Shown: piece by piece, positions 52,377-61,553 of the stretch
Position numbering within the stretch: the stretch's first letter is position 1
How the letters are laid out: each line of letters opens with the position of its first letter
Origin: Morganella sibonii
GTDB taxonomy: Bacteria > Pseudomonadota > Gammaproteobacteria > Enterobacterales > Enterobacteriaceae
Reading direction: 5' to 3' (one strand)
Length of the DNA stretch: 64,000 nt
Assembly: GCF_040560245.1 (NCBI RefSeq)
Contig: NZ_JAKMWP010000013.1
Position numbers and translations under genes: made by a program
The notes under the pieces: generated by a model
What the model was told of the DNA's origin: nothing
The model's input: the letters and a program-made list of their open reading frames with translations, nothing else
Database searches by the model: none

Positions 52377-54140
52377 TTATTCGACTCCTGCTGCCTCCCC
52401 GGCCGGACGGCGCACATCATTGGCACCGTATAAATAACCTTCCCGCACCTTGCCGGATACGGCGGAATCATTGCCGGAAGAGTCTGCACTGACCCCGGCG
52501 GCACCCGGTAATCCCACCATGATCAGCTCAGCAGCCCCCCACGGTGTTTGCTCAACCATTTTATAACCCATTTTATCCAGCAGATTCAGTGAGTCTTCTG
52601 ATACACCGCGCTGCTCGTAATACACCTCATCCGGCAGCCACTGATGATGAATACGCGGTGCATTTACCGCCTCCTGCGGCGCCATACCGTGATCGATAAT
52701 ATTCAGCGCCGTTTGTAAGGTAATGGAGATAATCCGTGAACCGCCCGGTGAACCGAGTACCAGGAATATGTCGCCGTCTTTGGTGACAATGGTCGGGCTC
52801 ATCGATGAGAGCGGGCGCTTGCCCGGGGCAATCGCGTTACGCTCACCCTGAACCAGGCCGTACATATTCTTCTCGCCGATTTTTGTGGTGAAATCATCCA
52901 TTTCATCATTGAGGAAGAAGCCTGTACCCGGCGGGATCACTACCGCACCGAAACGGCCATTGATGGTATAGGTGGTGGAAACTGCGTTACCTTTGTTATC
53001 CACCACGGAATAGTGTGTGGTTTCCGGCTTTTCATGCGGGCCGGTACCCGGCTGCACCTGAGCGGAAGGCGTGGCTTTGCCCGGAATGATTTCTTTGCGC
53101 AGCTCTTCCGCATAGGCTTTACTGGTCAGTTTTTCGGTCGGATTGTTCACAAACGCCGGGTCGCCGAGGAAGGTATTACGATCCATATAAGAGTGGCGCA
53201 TTGCCTCAGTCAGCGTATGGATATAGTCCGCCGAGTTAAAGCCCATCGCTTTCAGATCATAACCTTCCAGAATATTCAGCGTCTGGCAGATGGTAACACC
53301 GCCGGAGCTCGGCGGCGGGGCGGAAATAAATTCATACCCGCGATAAGTACAGGTCACCGGTGCGACCTCTGCAATCGTGTAATCCGCAAAATCTTTGGCT
53401 GTCAGCTTACCACCCCCGGCCTGAGATGCTTTTTCCACTAACTGCGGAATTTCACCCTCGTAAAAGGCGGACGGACCCTCTTTGGCGATACGCTCCAGGG
53501 TATTGGCAAGATCGGTCTGAATCAGGCGGTCGCCCGGCTGAAATGCAGAGCCGTCGGGTTTAAGGAAAATCCGGGCTGCTTCCGGGTCCTGCTTAAAGCG
53601 GGCTGTGGTGGTATCCATCACATCAGTATCTGCGCGGGTCAGGATAAAGCCGTCGCGGGCCAGCTTAATCGCCGGCGCCATCACCTGCTCCCGTTTCATG
53701 GTACCGTATTTCTCCAGGGCGTAATCCAGCCCTTTAACGGTTCCGGGAACCCCGGCGGCAAGGTAGCCGTACAGGCTGGCATCTTTGATCAGATTCCCGT
53801 CTTTATCGAGATACATATCCGCAGAGGCTGAAGCCGGGGCAGTTTCACGGAAATTAATGAAAATATTTTTACCGTCAGCCAGATGCAGTGTCATAAAACC
53901 GCCGCCGCCGATATTACCGCAGCAGGGATTCACCACCGCCTGGGCATAACCGACAGCGACTGCCGCATCCACCGCGTTACCGCCGGCTTTCAGGATATCA
54001 GCACCGGCCTGTGATGCCAGATGCTGGGAAGAGACCACCATCCCGTTACGGGCCTCAACGGCAGGTTCGGAAGCGGCATATAATTGCGGGGAAAGCAGCA
54101 GAGAGAGCAAAAGAACAGGTGTTCGCCATGGGGTTATCAT
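52377..54140 (-). CDS. ggt: Gamma-glutamyltranspeptidase (periplasmic)
   Basis: 587-aa Ntn-hydrolase precursor that cleaves gamma-glutamyl bonds of glutathione and related peptides in the periplasm. A Sec signal (MITPWRTPVLLLSLLLSPQL, cleavage after AYA) is visible. The proenzyme cuts itself before the catalytic Thr, here Thr375 in KPETTHYSVVDNKGNAVST. The substrate region PLSSMSPTIV and oxyanion LGSPGGSRII follow. Size matches E. coli Ggt (580). It is monocistronic. It is followed upstream on the same strand by the peptide transporter gene, so released dipeptides such as Cys-Gly can be taken up. Confidence 0.96.
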   Translation of the reverse strand: MITPWRTPVLLLSLLLSPQLYAASEPAVEARNGMVVSSQHLASQAGADILKAGGNAVDAAVAVGYAQAVVNPCCGNIGGGGFMTLHLADGKNIFINFRETAPASASADMYLDKDGNLIKDASLYGYLAAGVPGTVKGLDYALEKYGTMKREQVMAPAIKLARDGFILTRADTDVMDTTTARFKQDPEAARIFLKPDGSAFQPGDRLIQTDLANTLERIAKEGPSAFYEGEIPQLVEKASQAGGGKLTAKDFADYTIAEVAPVTCTYRGYEFISAPPPSSGGVTICQTLNILEGYDLKAMGFNSADYIHTLTEAMRHSYMDRNTFLGDPAFVNNPTEKLTSKAYAEELRKEIIPGKATPSAQVQPGTGPHEKPETTHYSVVDNKGNAVSTTYTINGRFGAVVIPPGTGFFLNDEMDDFTTKIGEKNMYGLVQGERNAIAPGKRPLSSMSPTIVTKDGDIFLVLGSPGGSRIISITLQTALNIIDHGMAPQEAVNAPRIHHQWLPDEVYYEQRGVSEDSLNLLDKMGYKMVEQTPWGAAELIMVGLPGAAGVSADSSGNDSAVSGKVREGYLYGANDVRRPAGEAAGVE

Positions 54141-54294
54141 TATTATCTCCGTCGGTTTTGCAGGTATTTTTATGATGAATTGATTTATTATTTGTTAATT
54201 AATGGTTAATTAACGTATAGCAGGGATACAAATATTTGAGAAATGATGTGCGGAAAAATGTGAAACCGGACGAAAAAGCAGGACGGGAAAATAA

Positions 54295-54317
54295 TAAAAA
54301 ACCCGGATAGCCCGGGT
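54295..54317 (-). terminator. Terminator downstream of dtpB
   Basis: On the minus strand ACCCGG/CCGGGT (54301-54306 and 54312-54317) form a 6-bp GC-rich stem followed by a T-run (As at 54296-54301 on the plus strand). A second, T-less 12-bp hairpin (54355-54366 with 54371-54382) lies directly after the dtpB stop. Confidence 0.75.
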
Positions 54318-54389
54318 CCTGAAGAACAGCTTGTCATTACGCAAACGTGACGGTAACCGGTGCTGTTTGCACAGCACCGGTTAACACAA

Positions 54390-55859
54390 TCAGGCTGTTT
54401 TTTCTTCTTTCATGATTTTATTCAGTTTCGGTACAATCGCCCACATAATCAGGCCGGCAACGGCTGTTGCGATACCGATTTTACCGAATACATCGGTATA
54501 AATACTGAGTGTCTGAAGCGGGTCAGTCACGCCTTCAGGCGGTGCTGTAAAGGTTGCCACATAACCGCCCAGCAGTGTTGCCATTGCCTGGGTCAGGAAC
54601 CACATCCCGAGAATAAAGCCCATCAGGTGCTGCGGAACGAACGCAGCAACCATCGCCAGACCCAGCGCACTGATCATCAGCTCACCGACTGCCTGGAAGA
54701 AATAAACCAGCACGATAAACCACGGTGATGTCAGACCGGTCGCATCCGCAAACCACATACCGGATGCGGCGGCAGTCAGAAAACCTGCGGAGCAGCAGAA
54801 CATACCGATGGTGAATTTACCCGGCATTGAGAAGTCTTTGCCGCGCGCACCCATTTTACTGTAGAAATAAGCCAGAACCGGGCTCAGTACGATAATCCAG
54901 AACGGGTTCAGCGCCTGGAAACTGACCGGATGCACATCAATACCCATAATGGTGTGATGTACGTTATAGATAGCGAAGAAGTTCAGTGAGGTCGGCATCT
55001 GTGCGTACAGCACGTAGAAGATAACGGCTTCCAGCATCAGAACAAACGCCACATACATCTTGTTCCGCTCAACACCTTTCAGTTTGAACGCTTCGCGGAA
55101 GAAGAAAAAGATAACCACGGCGGTAACGGCGAGTAACACATAGTTGGCAACGATAACGTTATGCAGTAACCATGCGCACAGGAAGACGGTTGCCACACTA
55201 CCGGCGATAACCACCAGCAGGCTGCCGAATTTCATTGGTTTGTGATCCGGCTCGGAACCGATATTGCTCACCATTTTCTGGCAGAACAGGAAGACAGCCA
55301 GGGCGATCAGCAGGCCGATACCACAGATATTATAGGTGACGGTATAGCTGTATTTGTCCGCGATAACCGGTGCCAGTGACAGGGAAATCAGGGAGCCGAT
55401 ATTGATCGACATATAGAACAGGGTGAATGCCCCGTCCAGACGCGGGTCTTTCGGTGCATAGCATTTTGACAGCAGGCTGGCCGGGTTAGCTTTGAATAAG
55501 CCGTTACCGACAGCAATGGTACCCAGTGCGTAGAAAATCAGATCCGGGTGCATGATAGACAGGCCGGTCATAAAATAACCGACAGCCATCACGATGGCCC
55601 CTAAGATGATGGTCCGCTTGGTCCCGAGGACATGGTCACCGACGTAACCACCGATAGAGATCAGACCGTATACCAGCGCGGCGAATGCCCCGAAGGTGAT
55701 AAATGCCTGCTCCTGACTGAATCCCAGTTTCTGAACGAAGTAGACGGCCAGGATGCCTTGCACACCGTAATAGCCGAAGCGTTCCCACAGCTCCACGATA
55801 AAAATCATGAAGAATGGCTTAGGTTGGTTAAACAATCCAACCTGCGCGGGTTTACTCAT
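54390..55859 (-). CDS. dtpB: Proton-dependent di/tripeptide transporter (DtpB type)
   Basis: 489-aa POT-family symporter with 12-14 membrane segments. The family motif is in FFMIFIVELWERFGYYGVQG (ExxERFxYY), with YGLISIGGYVGDHVLGTKRT and FTLFYMSINIGSLISLSLAP following. The sequence tracks E. coli DtpB closely across its length, including the PTSLNFFAIYNVHHTI segment, so DtpB is preferred over DtpA. GAGGC precedes the ATG. It imports di- and tripeptides with protons; adjacency to ggt fits peptide scavenging. Confidence 0.9.
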   Translation of the reverse strand: MSKPAQVGLFNQPKPFFMIFIVELWERFGYYGVQGILAVYFVQKLGFSQEQAFITFGAFAALVYGLISIGGYVGDHVLGTKRTIILGAIVMAVGYFMTGLSIMHPDLIFYALGTIAVGNGLFKANPASLLSKCYAPKDPRLDGAFTLFYMSINIGSLISLSLAPVIADKYSYTVTYNICGIGLLIALAVFLFCQKMVSNIGSEPDHKPMKFGSLLVVIAGSVATVFLCAWLLHNVIVANYVLLAVTAVVIFFFFREAFKLKGVERNKMYVAFVLMLEAVIFYVLYAQMPTSLNFFAIYNVHHTIMGIDVHPVSFQALNPFWIIVLSPVLAYFYSKMGARGKDFSMPGKFTIGMFCCSAGFLTAAASGMWFADATGLTSPWFIVLVYFFQAVGELMISALGLAMVAAFVPQHLMGFILGMWFLTQAMATLLGGYVATFTAPPEGVTDPLQTLSIYTDVFGKIGIATAVAGLIMWAIVPKLNKIMKEEKTA

Positions 55860-56206
55860 GGTTTAATGCCTCTTATTAATAATTATTCATCACGCAAAAG
55901 CCTTCCCGGCATCGCGGAGGCAAAGCTAAAAGATAAACTCTTGCGTAAGGTTGAGTGTTTGCGTATTTGTCAGGGTATTTGCCAAAGGGCTCAGACTAAT
56001 ATATTGCCTGCTGAGCATCTCAAAGACAGATCACACTTACTGCAATAATTAATATCATAAAATTCATTAGATTGACATCAATAATTACTCTGCAATGGTT
56101 TTGTTGATGGCGTATTGAGCAGATTGATGGTTATTTATTCTGCTGTCCGGCGCGGGGCGGAATTAAATATGACAATTTGTAACAGTTATTTTTCTGATGA
56201 ATAATG

Positions 56207-56235
56207 ATTCGTTAACACATGATGTGTTAACGAAT
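56207..56235. promoter_or_regulatory. Perfect 13-bp inverted repeat between hpaC and dtpB
   Basis: ATTCGTTAACACA (56207-56219), 3-base spacer TGA, and TGTGTTAACGAAT (56223-56235). It lies 22 bases past the hpaC stop and about 350 bases before the dtpB start. AT-rich and without a T-run on either strand, so a protein-binding operator is at least as likely as a terminator. The rest of 55860-56257 shows no gene. Confidence 0.5.
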
Positions 56236-56257
56236 TCTGTAATGATAAAAAAGGGGA

Positions 56258-56782
56258 TCAGGCAACGGCAGCAGCGGGGATATCACCGGTTTCGACAGTA
56301 CGGAAATCCCGGCGGAAATAAATCAGACCGTGTCCTTCATCGCGGACACCGATATTGCGGATCTCAGCCATAAAGATATTATGCGTGCCGATTTCCTGAA
56401 CCTGAGTCACCACACCCTCCAGACAGGCGAGAGAACCGTGAAGACAAGGTTGCCCCAGTTCTCCGGATTGCCAGTGATCACCGGCAAAACGCGCATCCAT
56501 ACTCAGGCCGGTCATCCCGGCAAAATCACAGGCCAGTGCCTGATGTTCATGGGTGAGCACATTGACACACAGCCGCCCGTTGGCTCTGAACACCTCACTG
56601 AGCGCACTGCTGCGGTTGATGCACACCAGCAGTGTCGGCGGGGTATCGGTGACAGAGCAGACTGCGGTGGCGGTCAGCCCGCCGCGTCCGGCGTCGCCGT
56701 CGGTGGTGACAATATTGACGGCAGCGGAGAGTGTCGCCATTGCGTCGCGGAATAACAGACGCTGTGAATTATCCAAAGACAT
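56258..56782 (-). CDS. hpaC: Flavin reductase, HpaC type
   Basis: 174-aa NAD(P)H:flavin oxidoreductase of the HpaC/flavin reductase-like family, which supplies reduced FAD to the 4-hydroxyphenylacetate 3-monooxygenase HpaB. RLLFRDAMATLSAAVNIVTT, GGLTATAVCSVTDTPPTLLV and HNIFMAEIRNIGVRDEGHGL are family blocks. The start MSLDNSQRLLF has GGGAG upstream; the extra 11 residues of a longer frame are rejected. No hpaB is in the window, so its partner oxygenase is unknown or located elsewhere. Same strand as the gabD-like gene, separated by 147 bases including a terminator-like hairpin. Confidence 0.75.
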   Translation of the reverse strand: MSLDNSQRLLFRDAMATLSAAVNIVTTDGDAGRGGLTATAVCSVTDTPPTLLVCINRSSALSEVFRANGRLCVNVLTHEHQALACDFAGMTGLSMDARFAGDHWQSGELGQPCLHGSLACLEGVVTQVQEIGTHNIFMAEIRNIGVRDEGHGLIYFRRDFRTVETGDIPAAAVA

Positions 56783-56881
56783 ACCAACTCCCGGTGGGAT
56801 AAAAATGTGACGCAATTGTTGCTTATTTGCGAATGATACGCAGTCTAATGATAGCCGGGGAAAAATACAAGGGAGAGTCAG

Positions 56882-56912
56882 AAAATGCGGCCGCCGGAAG
56901 AGGCAGCCGCAT
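56882..56912 (-). terminator. Terminator of the gabD-like gene
   Basis: On the minus strand an 11-bp stem with one mismatch (56885-56895 with 56902-56912, GC-rich) is followed by four Ts, directly downstream of the dehydrogenase stop. Confidence 0.6.
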
Positions 56913-56929
56913 GGGGTGGTCAGCGGAGA

Positions 56930-58402
56930 TTAACGGATACCGCCGAAGCAGAGATATTTGATTTCCAGATAGTCATCAATACCGTGACGGGAGCCCTCAC
57001 GGCCGAGGCCGGATTGCTTGATACCGCCGAACGGCGCCACTTCCGTGGAAATAATCCCTTCATTAATACCGACCATTCCGGCTTCCAGCGCTTCCGCCAC
57101 ACGGTAGACCCGGCCGATATCGCGGGAATAGAAATAAGCAGCCAGACCGAACTCACTGTTGTTTGCCGCACCGATGGCTTCTTCCTCATCGCGGAAACGC
57201 ACCAGCGGTGCCAGCGGGCCGAACGTTTCCTCGCGGGTGACCAGCATGTCCGATGTGACACCGGTCAGTACAGTCGGCTCAAAAAATAATCCGCCCTGTG
57301 CTGCTGGTTTACCGCCGCTGAGAACCGTTGCGCCTTTGCTGACCGCATCTGCGATATGCTCACTGACTTTGCGGATTGCCGCTTCATTAATCAGCGGGCC
57401 CTGCTGTGCGTTTTCATCCGTGTAAGGTGCGACATGCAGCGCGCTGACCGCCTCTGCCAGTTTGGCGGCAAAAGCGTCATACACACCATCCTGCACATAG
57501 AGGCGGTTGGCACAGACACAGGTTTGCCCGCTGTTACGGAATTTGGCGGCCATGGCACCGGCAACCGCGGCATCAAGATCGGCATCATCAAACACAATAA
57601 ACGGCGCATTACCGCCCAGTTCGAGAGAGAGTTTTTTCACCGTCTCCGCACTCTGTGCCATCAGCAGCTTGCCGACGCGGGTGGAGCCGGTAAAGGAGAT
57701 TTTGCGCACGACCGGGCTGGTGGTCAGTTCGCCGCCGATAGCTGCCGCATCAAGGCCGGTGACAACATTAAACACCCCGGCCGGAATACCGGCCTGCTCA
57801 GCAAGTGCAGCCAGTGCCAGGGCGGAAAGCGGGGTTTCCGCTGCCGGTTTCAGCACCATGGTACAACCTGCTGCCAGCGCCGGGGCGGCTTTGCGGGTGA
57901 TCATCGCATTCGGGAAATTCCACGGTGTGATAGCACCGACCACCCCGATCGGCTGGCGGATAGTGGCGATCCGCTGTCCGCTCTGTGTCGCCGGAATGGT
58001 TTCGCCGTACACGCGCTTGCCTTCTTCGGCAAACCATTCGATAAAGCTTGCGCCGTAGGCGATTTCCCCGCGTGATTCCGCCAGCGGTTTGCCCTGTTCC
58101 AGGCTCAGGAGCTGTGCCAGTTCCTCCTGATTCTCCATGACAAGATCAAACCAGCGGCGCAGAATCTGCGCACGGGCTTTGGCTGTCAGCGCGCGCCAGC
58201 CCGGCAGGGCATTTTCTGCCGCCGCAATGGCAAGCCGGGTTTCGTGTGCGCCGAGGTCGCTGACGCGGGTAATCAGCCCGCCGGTGGCCGGGTTGGTCAC
58301 ATCAAACGTGGCCTTATCCTGTGCGTCGGTCCACTGACCATTGATATAGCCGCCGGTGCGCAGCAGGGAAAAGGAAGGATCGGTTAACGATGAGGTGAAC
58401 AT
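56930..58402 (-). CDS. gabD: NAD(P)-dependent succinate-semialdehyde dehydrogenase (GabD-like)
   Basis: 490-aa aldehyde dehydrogenase. The blocks PWNFPNAMITRKAAPALAAG (cofactor), KKLSLELGGNAPFIVFDDAD (catalytic Glu) and FRNSGQTCVCANRLYVQDG (catalytic Cys in GQTCVC) are present; the ending APFGGIKQSGLGREGSRHGI matches GabD. It oxidises succinic semialdehyde to succinate, at the end of GABA or 4-hydroxyphenylacetate breakdown. Its placement between hpaC and divergent hpaR suggests a role with aromatic-acid degradation and control by HpaR, rather than a gab operon, whose gabT and gabP are absent here. Confidence 0.88.
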   Translation of the reverse strand: MFTSSLTDPSFSLLRTGGYINGQWTDAQDKATFDVTNPATGGLITRVSDLGAHETRLAIAAAENALPGWRALTAKARAQILRRWFDLVMENQEELAQLLSLEQGKPLAESRGEIAYGASFIEWFAEEGKRVYGETIPATQSGQRIATIRQPIGVVGAITPWNFPNAMITRKAAPALAAGCTMVLKPAAETPLSALALAALAEQAGIPAGVFNVVTGLDAAAIGGELTTSPVVRKISFTGSTRVGKLLMAQSAETVKKLSLELGGNAPFIVFDDADLDAAVAGAMAAKFRNSGQTCVCANRLYVQDGVYDAFAAKLAEAVSALHVAPYTDENAQQGPLINEAAIRKVSEHIADAVSKGATVLSGGKPAAQGGLFFEPTVLTGVTSDMLVTREETFGPLAPLVRFRDEEEAIGAANNSEFGLAAYFYSRDIGRVYRVAEALEAGMVGINEGIISTEVAPFGGIKQSGLGREGSRHGIDDYLEIKYLCFGGIR

Positions 58403-58640
58403 AGAGAGCTCCGTTGCGTTTTCTCAAAAAAGTGATGAGGGCACTGAGATATCAGCAGAAGACCATTGATTTATTGTTAATATAGCGTTAATAAAAGGAG
58501 AGTCCTTTGGGTCTTTATGGCTGATATACTTTTTATTCTAACAGAGGATATCTGATTGCGCATTTTCCCGATAAAATTGCGCCTTTTTTTGATAACGTCG
58601 ATGTTTATGATGTGAGCACATCGCGGAGAAATTACCCATT

Positions 58641-59078
58641 ATGCATGAATCATTACTTATCGCCCTTTTGCAGGCACGTGAAGTGGTCCTCGGCTACTTT
58701 CGCCCGACACTGAAAGCACACCAGCTGACAGAGCAGCAGTGGCGGATTATCCGCATACTGGCTAAGAGCCCGTCACTCGATTTTCATCTCCTGGCACAGA
58801 AAAGCTGTATTCTGCGCCCCAGCCTGACCGGTATTCTGACACGGATGGAAAAAGCGGGGATTATTCACCGGCTCAAGCCCCTCAGTGACCAGCGCAAACT
58901 CTATCTCTCCCTGACTGACGAGGGTACGGCGCTGTATCACCGTGTTCAGGCGGAAGTGGAGACCGGCTATCAGGCGCTGGAGTTACAGTTCACGCCGGAG
59001 AAAGTACGCCAGCTCTATGCGCTGCTGGATGACCTGGTTGCGCTGCCGCAGCGTGACGGCGAAGAAGAAAAAGAATAA
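58641..59078 (+). CDS. hpaR: MarR-family regulator HpaR
   Basis: 145-aa winged-helix repressor. It follows E. coli HpaR nearly along its full length: MHESLLIALLQAREVVLGYF, LTEQQWRIIRILAKSPSLDF, CILRPSLTGILTRMEKAGII (recognition helix region) and LKPLSDQRKLYLSLTDEG (wing). HpaR represses the homoprotocatechuate meta-cleavage operon and responds to hydroxyphenylacetates. It is divergent from the gabD-like gene across a 238-base gap that probably holds both promoters and the operator. The hpaGEDFHI operon is not nearby. Confidence 0.85.
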   Translation: MHESLLIALLQAREVVLGYFRPTLKAHQLTEQQWRIIRILAKSPSLDFHLLAQKSCILRPSLTGILTRMEKAGIIHRLKPLSDQRKLYLSLTDEGTALYHRVQAEVETGYQALELQFTPEKVRQLYALLDDLVALPQRDGEEEKE

Positions 59079-59080
59079 AA

Positions 59081-59113
59081 AAACGCGCCGCTCAGATGAG
59101 CGGCGCGTTTTCA
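59081..59113. terminator. Bidirectional terminator between hpaR and betT
   Basis: AAACGCGCCGCTCA (59081-59094) and TGAGCGGCGCGTTT (59097-59110) form a perfect 14-bp inverted repeat with Ts on the plus side and As before it, so it works for both convergent genes. Confidence 0.9.
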
Positions 59114-59122
59114 GTGACAGAT

Positions 59123-61123
59123 TTATTTCTTGCCGAGCAGATGCAGGAAGTGAATATGTTTTTCATACTGGTCAAGGATGTCATGAATGATCTGCTCCTT
59201 GTTCCAGCCCATGATGTCATAATCCTGTCCGCCCTCTTTCAGATGAATTTCAGCGCGGTAATAGCGGTGCTCCTCATCTTTTTCCTCATCCGTCATACCG
59301 GACAGCGCAAAAGAAGGCTGATTGTAATAGCGCAGGCGGGTTTCATAGATAAAGTTCATATCATCGCCCAGATCGACCTCAAAGCTGATCCGGTCATCAC
59401 GGCTGCGGTCGATATGGCTCGGGGTGCTCTGTTTTTCCAGCTCCTGCGACACCATCTCCATCGCCTCTGATACCACTTCATCAATAAAGCGCTTAACCAG
59501 CGAACGTTTCGGGAAATAGCCGATATTACGCAGGCGGCGCTGCCACGGGATCGGATTGCGGCTTGCGGTCGGTGCAATCGTCGCCAGCTGCTGGCTGTCG
59601 CGTTTATGCACATCAATCCGCAGTGCTTTAATCAGTCCGTAAATTGAGAATAACAGTACGACGGCAAACGGCAGGGCACTGGCGATAGTCACGGTTTGCA
59701 GGGCAGATAATCCCCCCGCCAGCAGCAGAGTGATGGCTACCACGCCCATCAGTCCGGCCCAGAAAATCCGCTGCCAGACCGGTGTGTGTGTATCCCCGCC
59801 GGAGGCGAGGGTGTCCACCACCATCGCGCCGGAATCAGCGGAAGTGACGAAGAAGACAATCACCATCAGCATGGCAAAGAATGAAAGCACGGTGGAGAAC
59901 GGGAAATACTCAAGGAACTGGAACAGCGCCAGTGACACATCCTCTTTCACCACCGCGGCGAGGGCGGTGGCACCCTGATTTTTGATCAGATCAATAGCGG
60001 TGTTACCGAAGAATGTCATCCACAGCAGGGTAAAGCCCGCCGGGACAAATAACACACCGAAAACAAACTCACGGATGGTGCGCCCGCGTGAAATCCGCGC
60101 AATAAACATCCCGACAAACGGCGACCACGACAGCCACCAGCCCCAGTAAAGCAGCGTCCAGCCGCCCAGCCAGTCATCGGATTTCGGCTCGTAGGCGAAA
60201 AGATTAAAGGTATTACTGACGATTTCAGACAGATAACCGCCTGTGTTCTCAACAAAGGATTTCAGCAGCAGCACGGTCGGGCCTAACACACCAACCATAA
60301 TCAGCAGCAGAACCGCCAGACCGAGGTTCAGTTCTGACAGAAAACGGATGCCTTTATCCAGACCGGACACCACTGACAATGTTGCCAGTGAGGTGATCAC
60401 CACAATCAGCACCACCTGAACGGTTTCGGTCTGCGGCAGGCCGAACAGATGATTCAGCCCGGCATTCACCTGTAACACGCCGAAACCGAGGGAAGTCGCG
60501 ACCCCGAAGACAGTACCGACCACAGCAAAAATATCCACCGCGTGACCGGCCGCACCGTAAATACGATCACCGATAATCGGGTAGAGCGCAGAGCGCAGTG
60601 TCAGCGGCAGGCCGTGGCGGTAGCTGAAAAACGCAAGGATCAGCGCCACAACCGCGTAAATAGCCCAGGCGTGTAACCCCCAGTGGAAGAAGGTCAGGCG
60701 CATGGCCTCTTTTGCCGCTTCAACCGTTTCCGGTGTGCCGACAGGCGGGGAAAGATAGTGCATCACCGGTTCGGCGACACCAAAGAACATCAGCCCGATC
60801 CCCATACCGGCTGAGAAAAGCATGGCAAACCAGGAAATATAACTGTACGCCGGACGGGCGTGATCAGGGCCGAGTTTAATATCACCGAAACGGGACAGCC
60901 CCATAAAGGTGACGCTCAGTAAAATCAGGGCGACGGCGAGAATATAGAACCAGCTGGCATTTTTAAACAGGCTGGTCTGAAGGGCTTTAAGGTGTATATC
61001 CGCCGTCTGGGGAAACAGGGCGGCAAAGCCGACAATCAGGAGAATAACCAGGGCCGAAATATAAAAAACCGGCGGATTAATCTTCATTTTTTTTGCGGAT
61101 TGTTCAGTGTCCTGATGACTCAT
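59123..61123 (-). CDS. betT: High-affinity choline transporter BetT (BCCT family)
   Basis: 666-aa sodium/proton-coupled carrier with 12 membrane segments. The BCCT core is visible in FSAGMGIGLMFFGVAEPVMH and LLYWGWWLSWSPFVGMFIAR, the aromatic cation-binding signature. A long soluble C-terminal tail (from about residue 510, KALRIDVHKRDSQQ onward) is typical of osmotically regulated BetT. E. coli BetT is 677 aa. AAGGAAT precedes the ATG. No betABI genes are in the window, so choline may feed another pathway. It is monocistronic. Confidence 0.92.
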   Translation of the reverse strand: MSHQDTEQSAKKMKINPPVFYISALVILLIVGFAALFPQTADIHLKALQTSLFKNASWFYILAVALILLSVTFMGLSRFGDIKLGPDHARPAYSYISWFAMLFSAGMGIGLMFFGVAEPVMHYLSPPVGTPETVEAAKEAMRLTFFHWGLHAWAIYAVVALILAFFSYRHGLPLTLRSALYPIIGDRIYGAAGHAVDIFAVVGTVFGVATSLGFGVLQVNAGLNHLFGLPQTETVQVVLIVVITSLATLSVVSGLDKGIRFLSELNLGLAVLLLIMVGVLGPTVLLLKSFVENTGGYLSEIVSNTFNLFAYEPKSDDWLGGWTLLYWGWWLSWSPFVGMFIARISRGRTIREFVFGVLFVPAGFTLLWMTFFGNTAIDLIKNQGATALAAVVKEDVSLALFQFLEYFPFSTVLSFFAMLMVIVFFVTSADSGAMVVDTLASGGDTHTPVWQRIFWAGLMGVVAITLLLAGGLSALQTVTIASALPFAVVLLFSIYGLIKALRIDVHKRDSQQLATIAPTASRNPIPWQRRLRNIGYFPKRSLVKRFIDEVVSEAMEMVSQELEKQSTPSHIDRSRDDRISFEVDLGDDMNFIYETRLRYYNQPSFALSGMTDEEKDEEHRYYRAEIHLKEGGQDYDIMGWNKEQIIHDILDQYEKHIHFLHLLGKK

Positions 61124-61473
61124 GAATTATTCCTTTTATCAGTTGCAGATAACGCCGGCAGTAAAAAGGGGTGTACTGCACCAAAGCGTCAGATTTTCCT
61201 TCTGAAAACGGTACGCGGCTGCGTAGCGGTAAAATAGAAACCCCGGCAGAGTAGTCAGCGGGAGATCAGAAAAAACAGAAATGAATACAGGCTAAACCTG
61301 CGGGAAAAAAAACGGTGATATCAGATTTTATTTCCCCTGTTGGTGAAAAAAAGAGGATTATAGTGCCAAAAATGTCACTCTGCGGCAAGTCATCCTGCTT
61401 TCCGGCGGAAAACAGAGGTATTTTTATCTGTGAATTTTCGTTGCGGAAGTCTGTGAAGTCTCTGAAATAACGC
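61124..61473. other. Intergenic region upstream of betT
   Basis: No gene or clear repeat is seen apart from the lipoprotein terminator at its right end. The betT promoter should be in the right portion, read leftward. T- and A-rich stretches are present without a distinctive box. Confidence 0.35.
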
Positions 61474-61508
61474 AATAAAAAAGCCGGAAACACAGATTGT
61501 TTCCGGCT
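61474..61508 (-). terminator. Rho-independent terminator of the lipoprotein gene
   Basis: On the minus strand GTTTCCGGCT/AGCCGGAAAC pairs (61482-61491 with 61499-61508, 10 bp, 7-base loop) and is followed by a T-run (As at 61477-61482). It lies about 45 bases past the lipoprotein stop. Confidence 0.85.
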
Positions 61509-61553
61509 GACGGCTGTTTTACAGACAGGTACGGGATATTACGTGTTCAGTCT

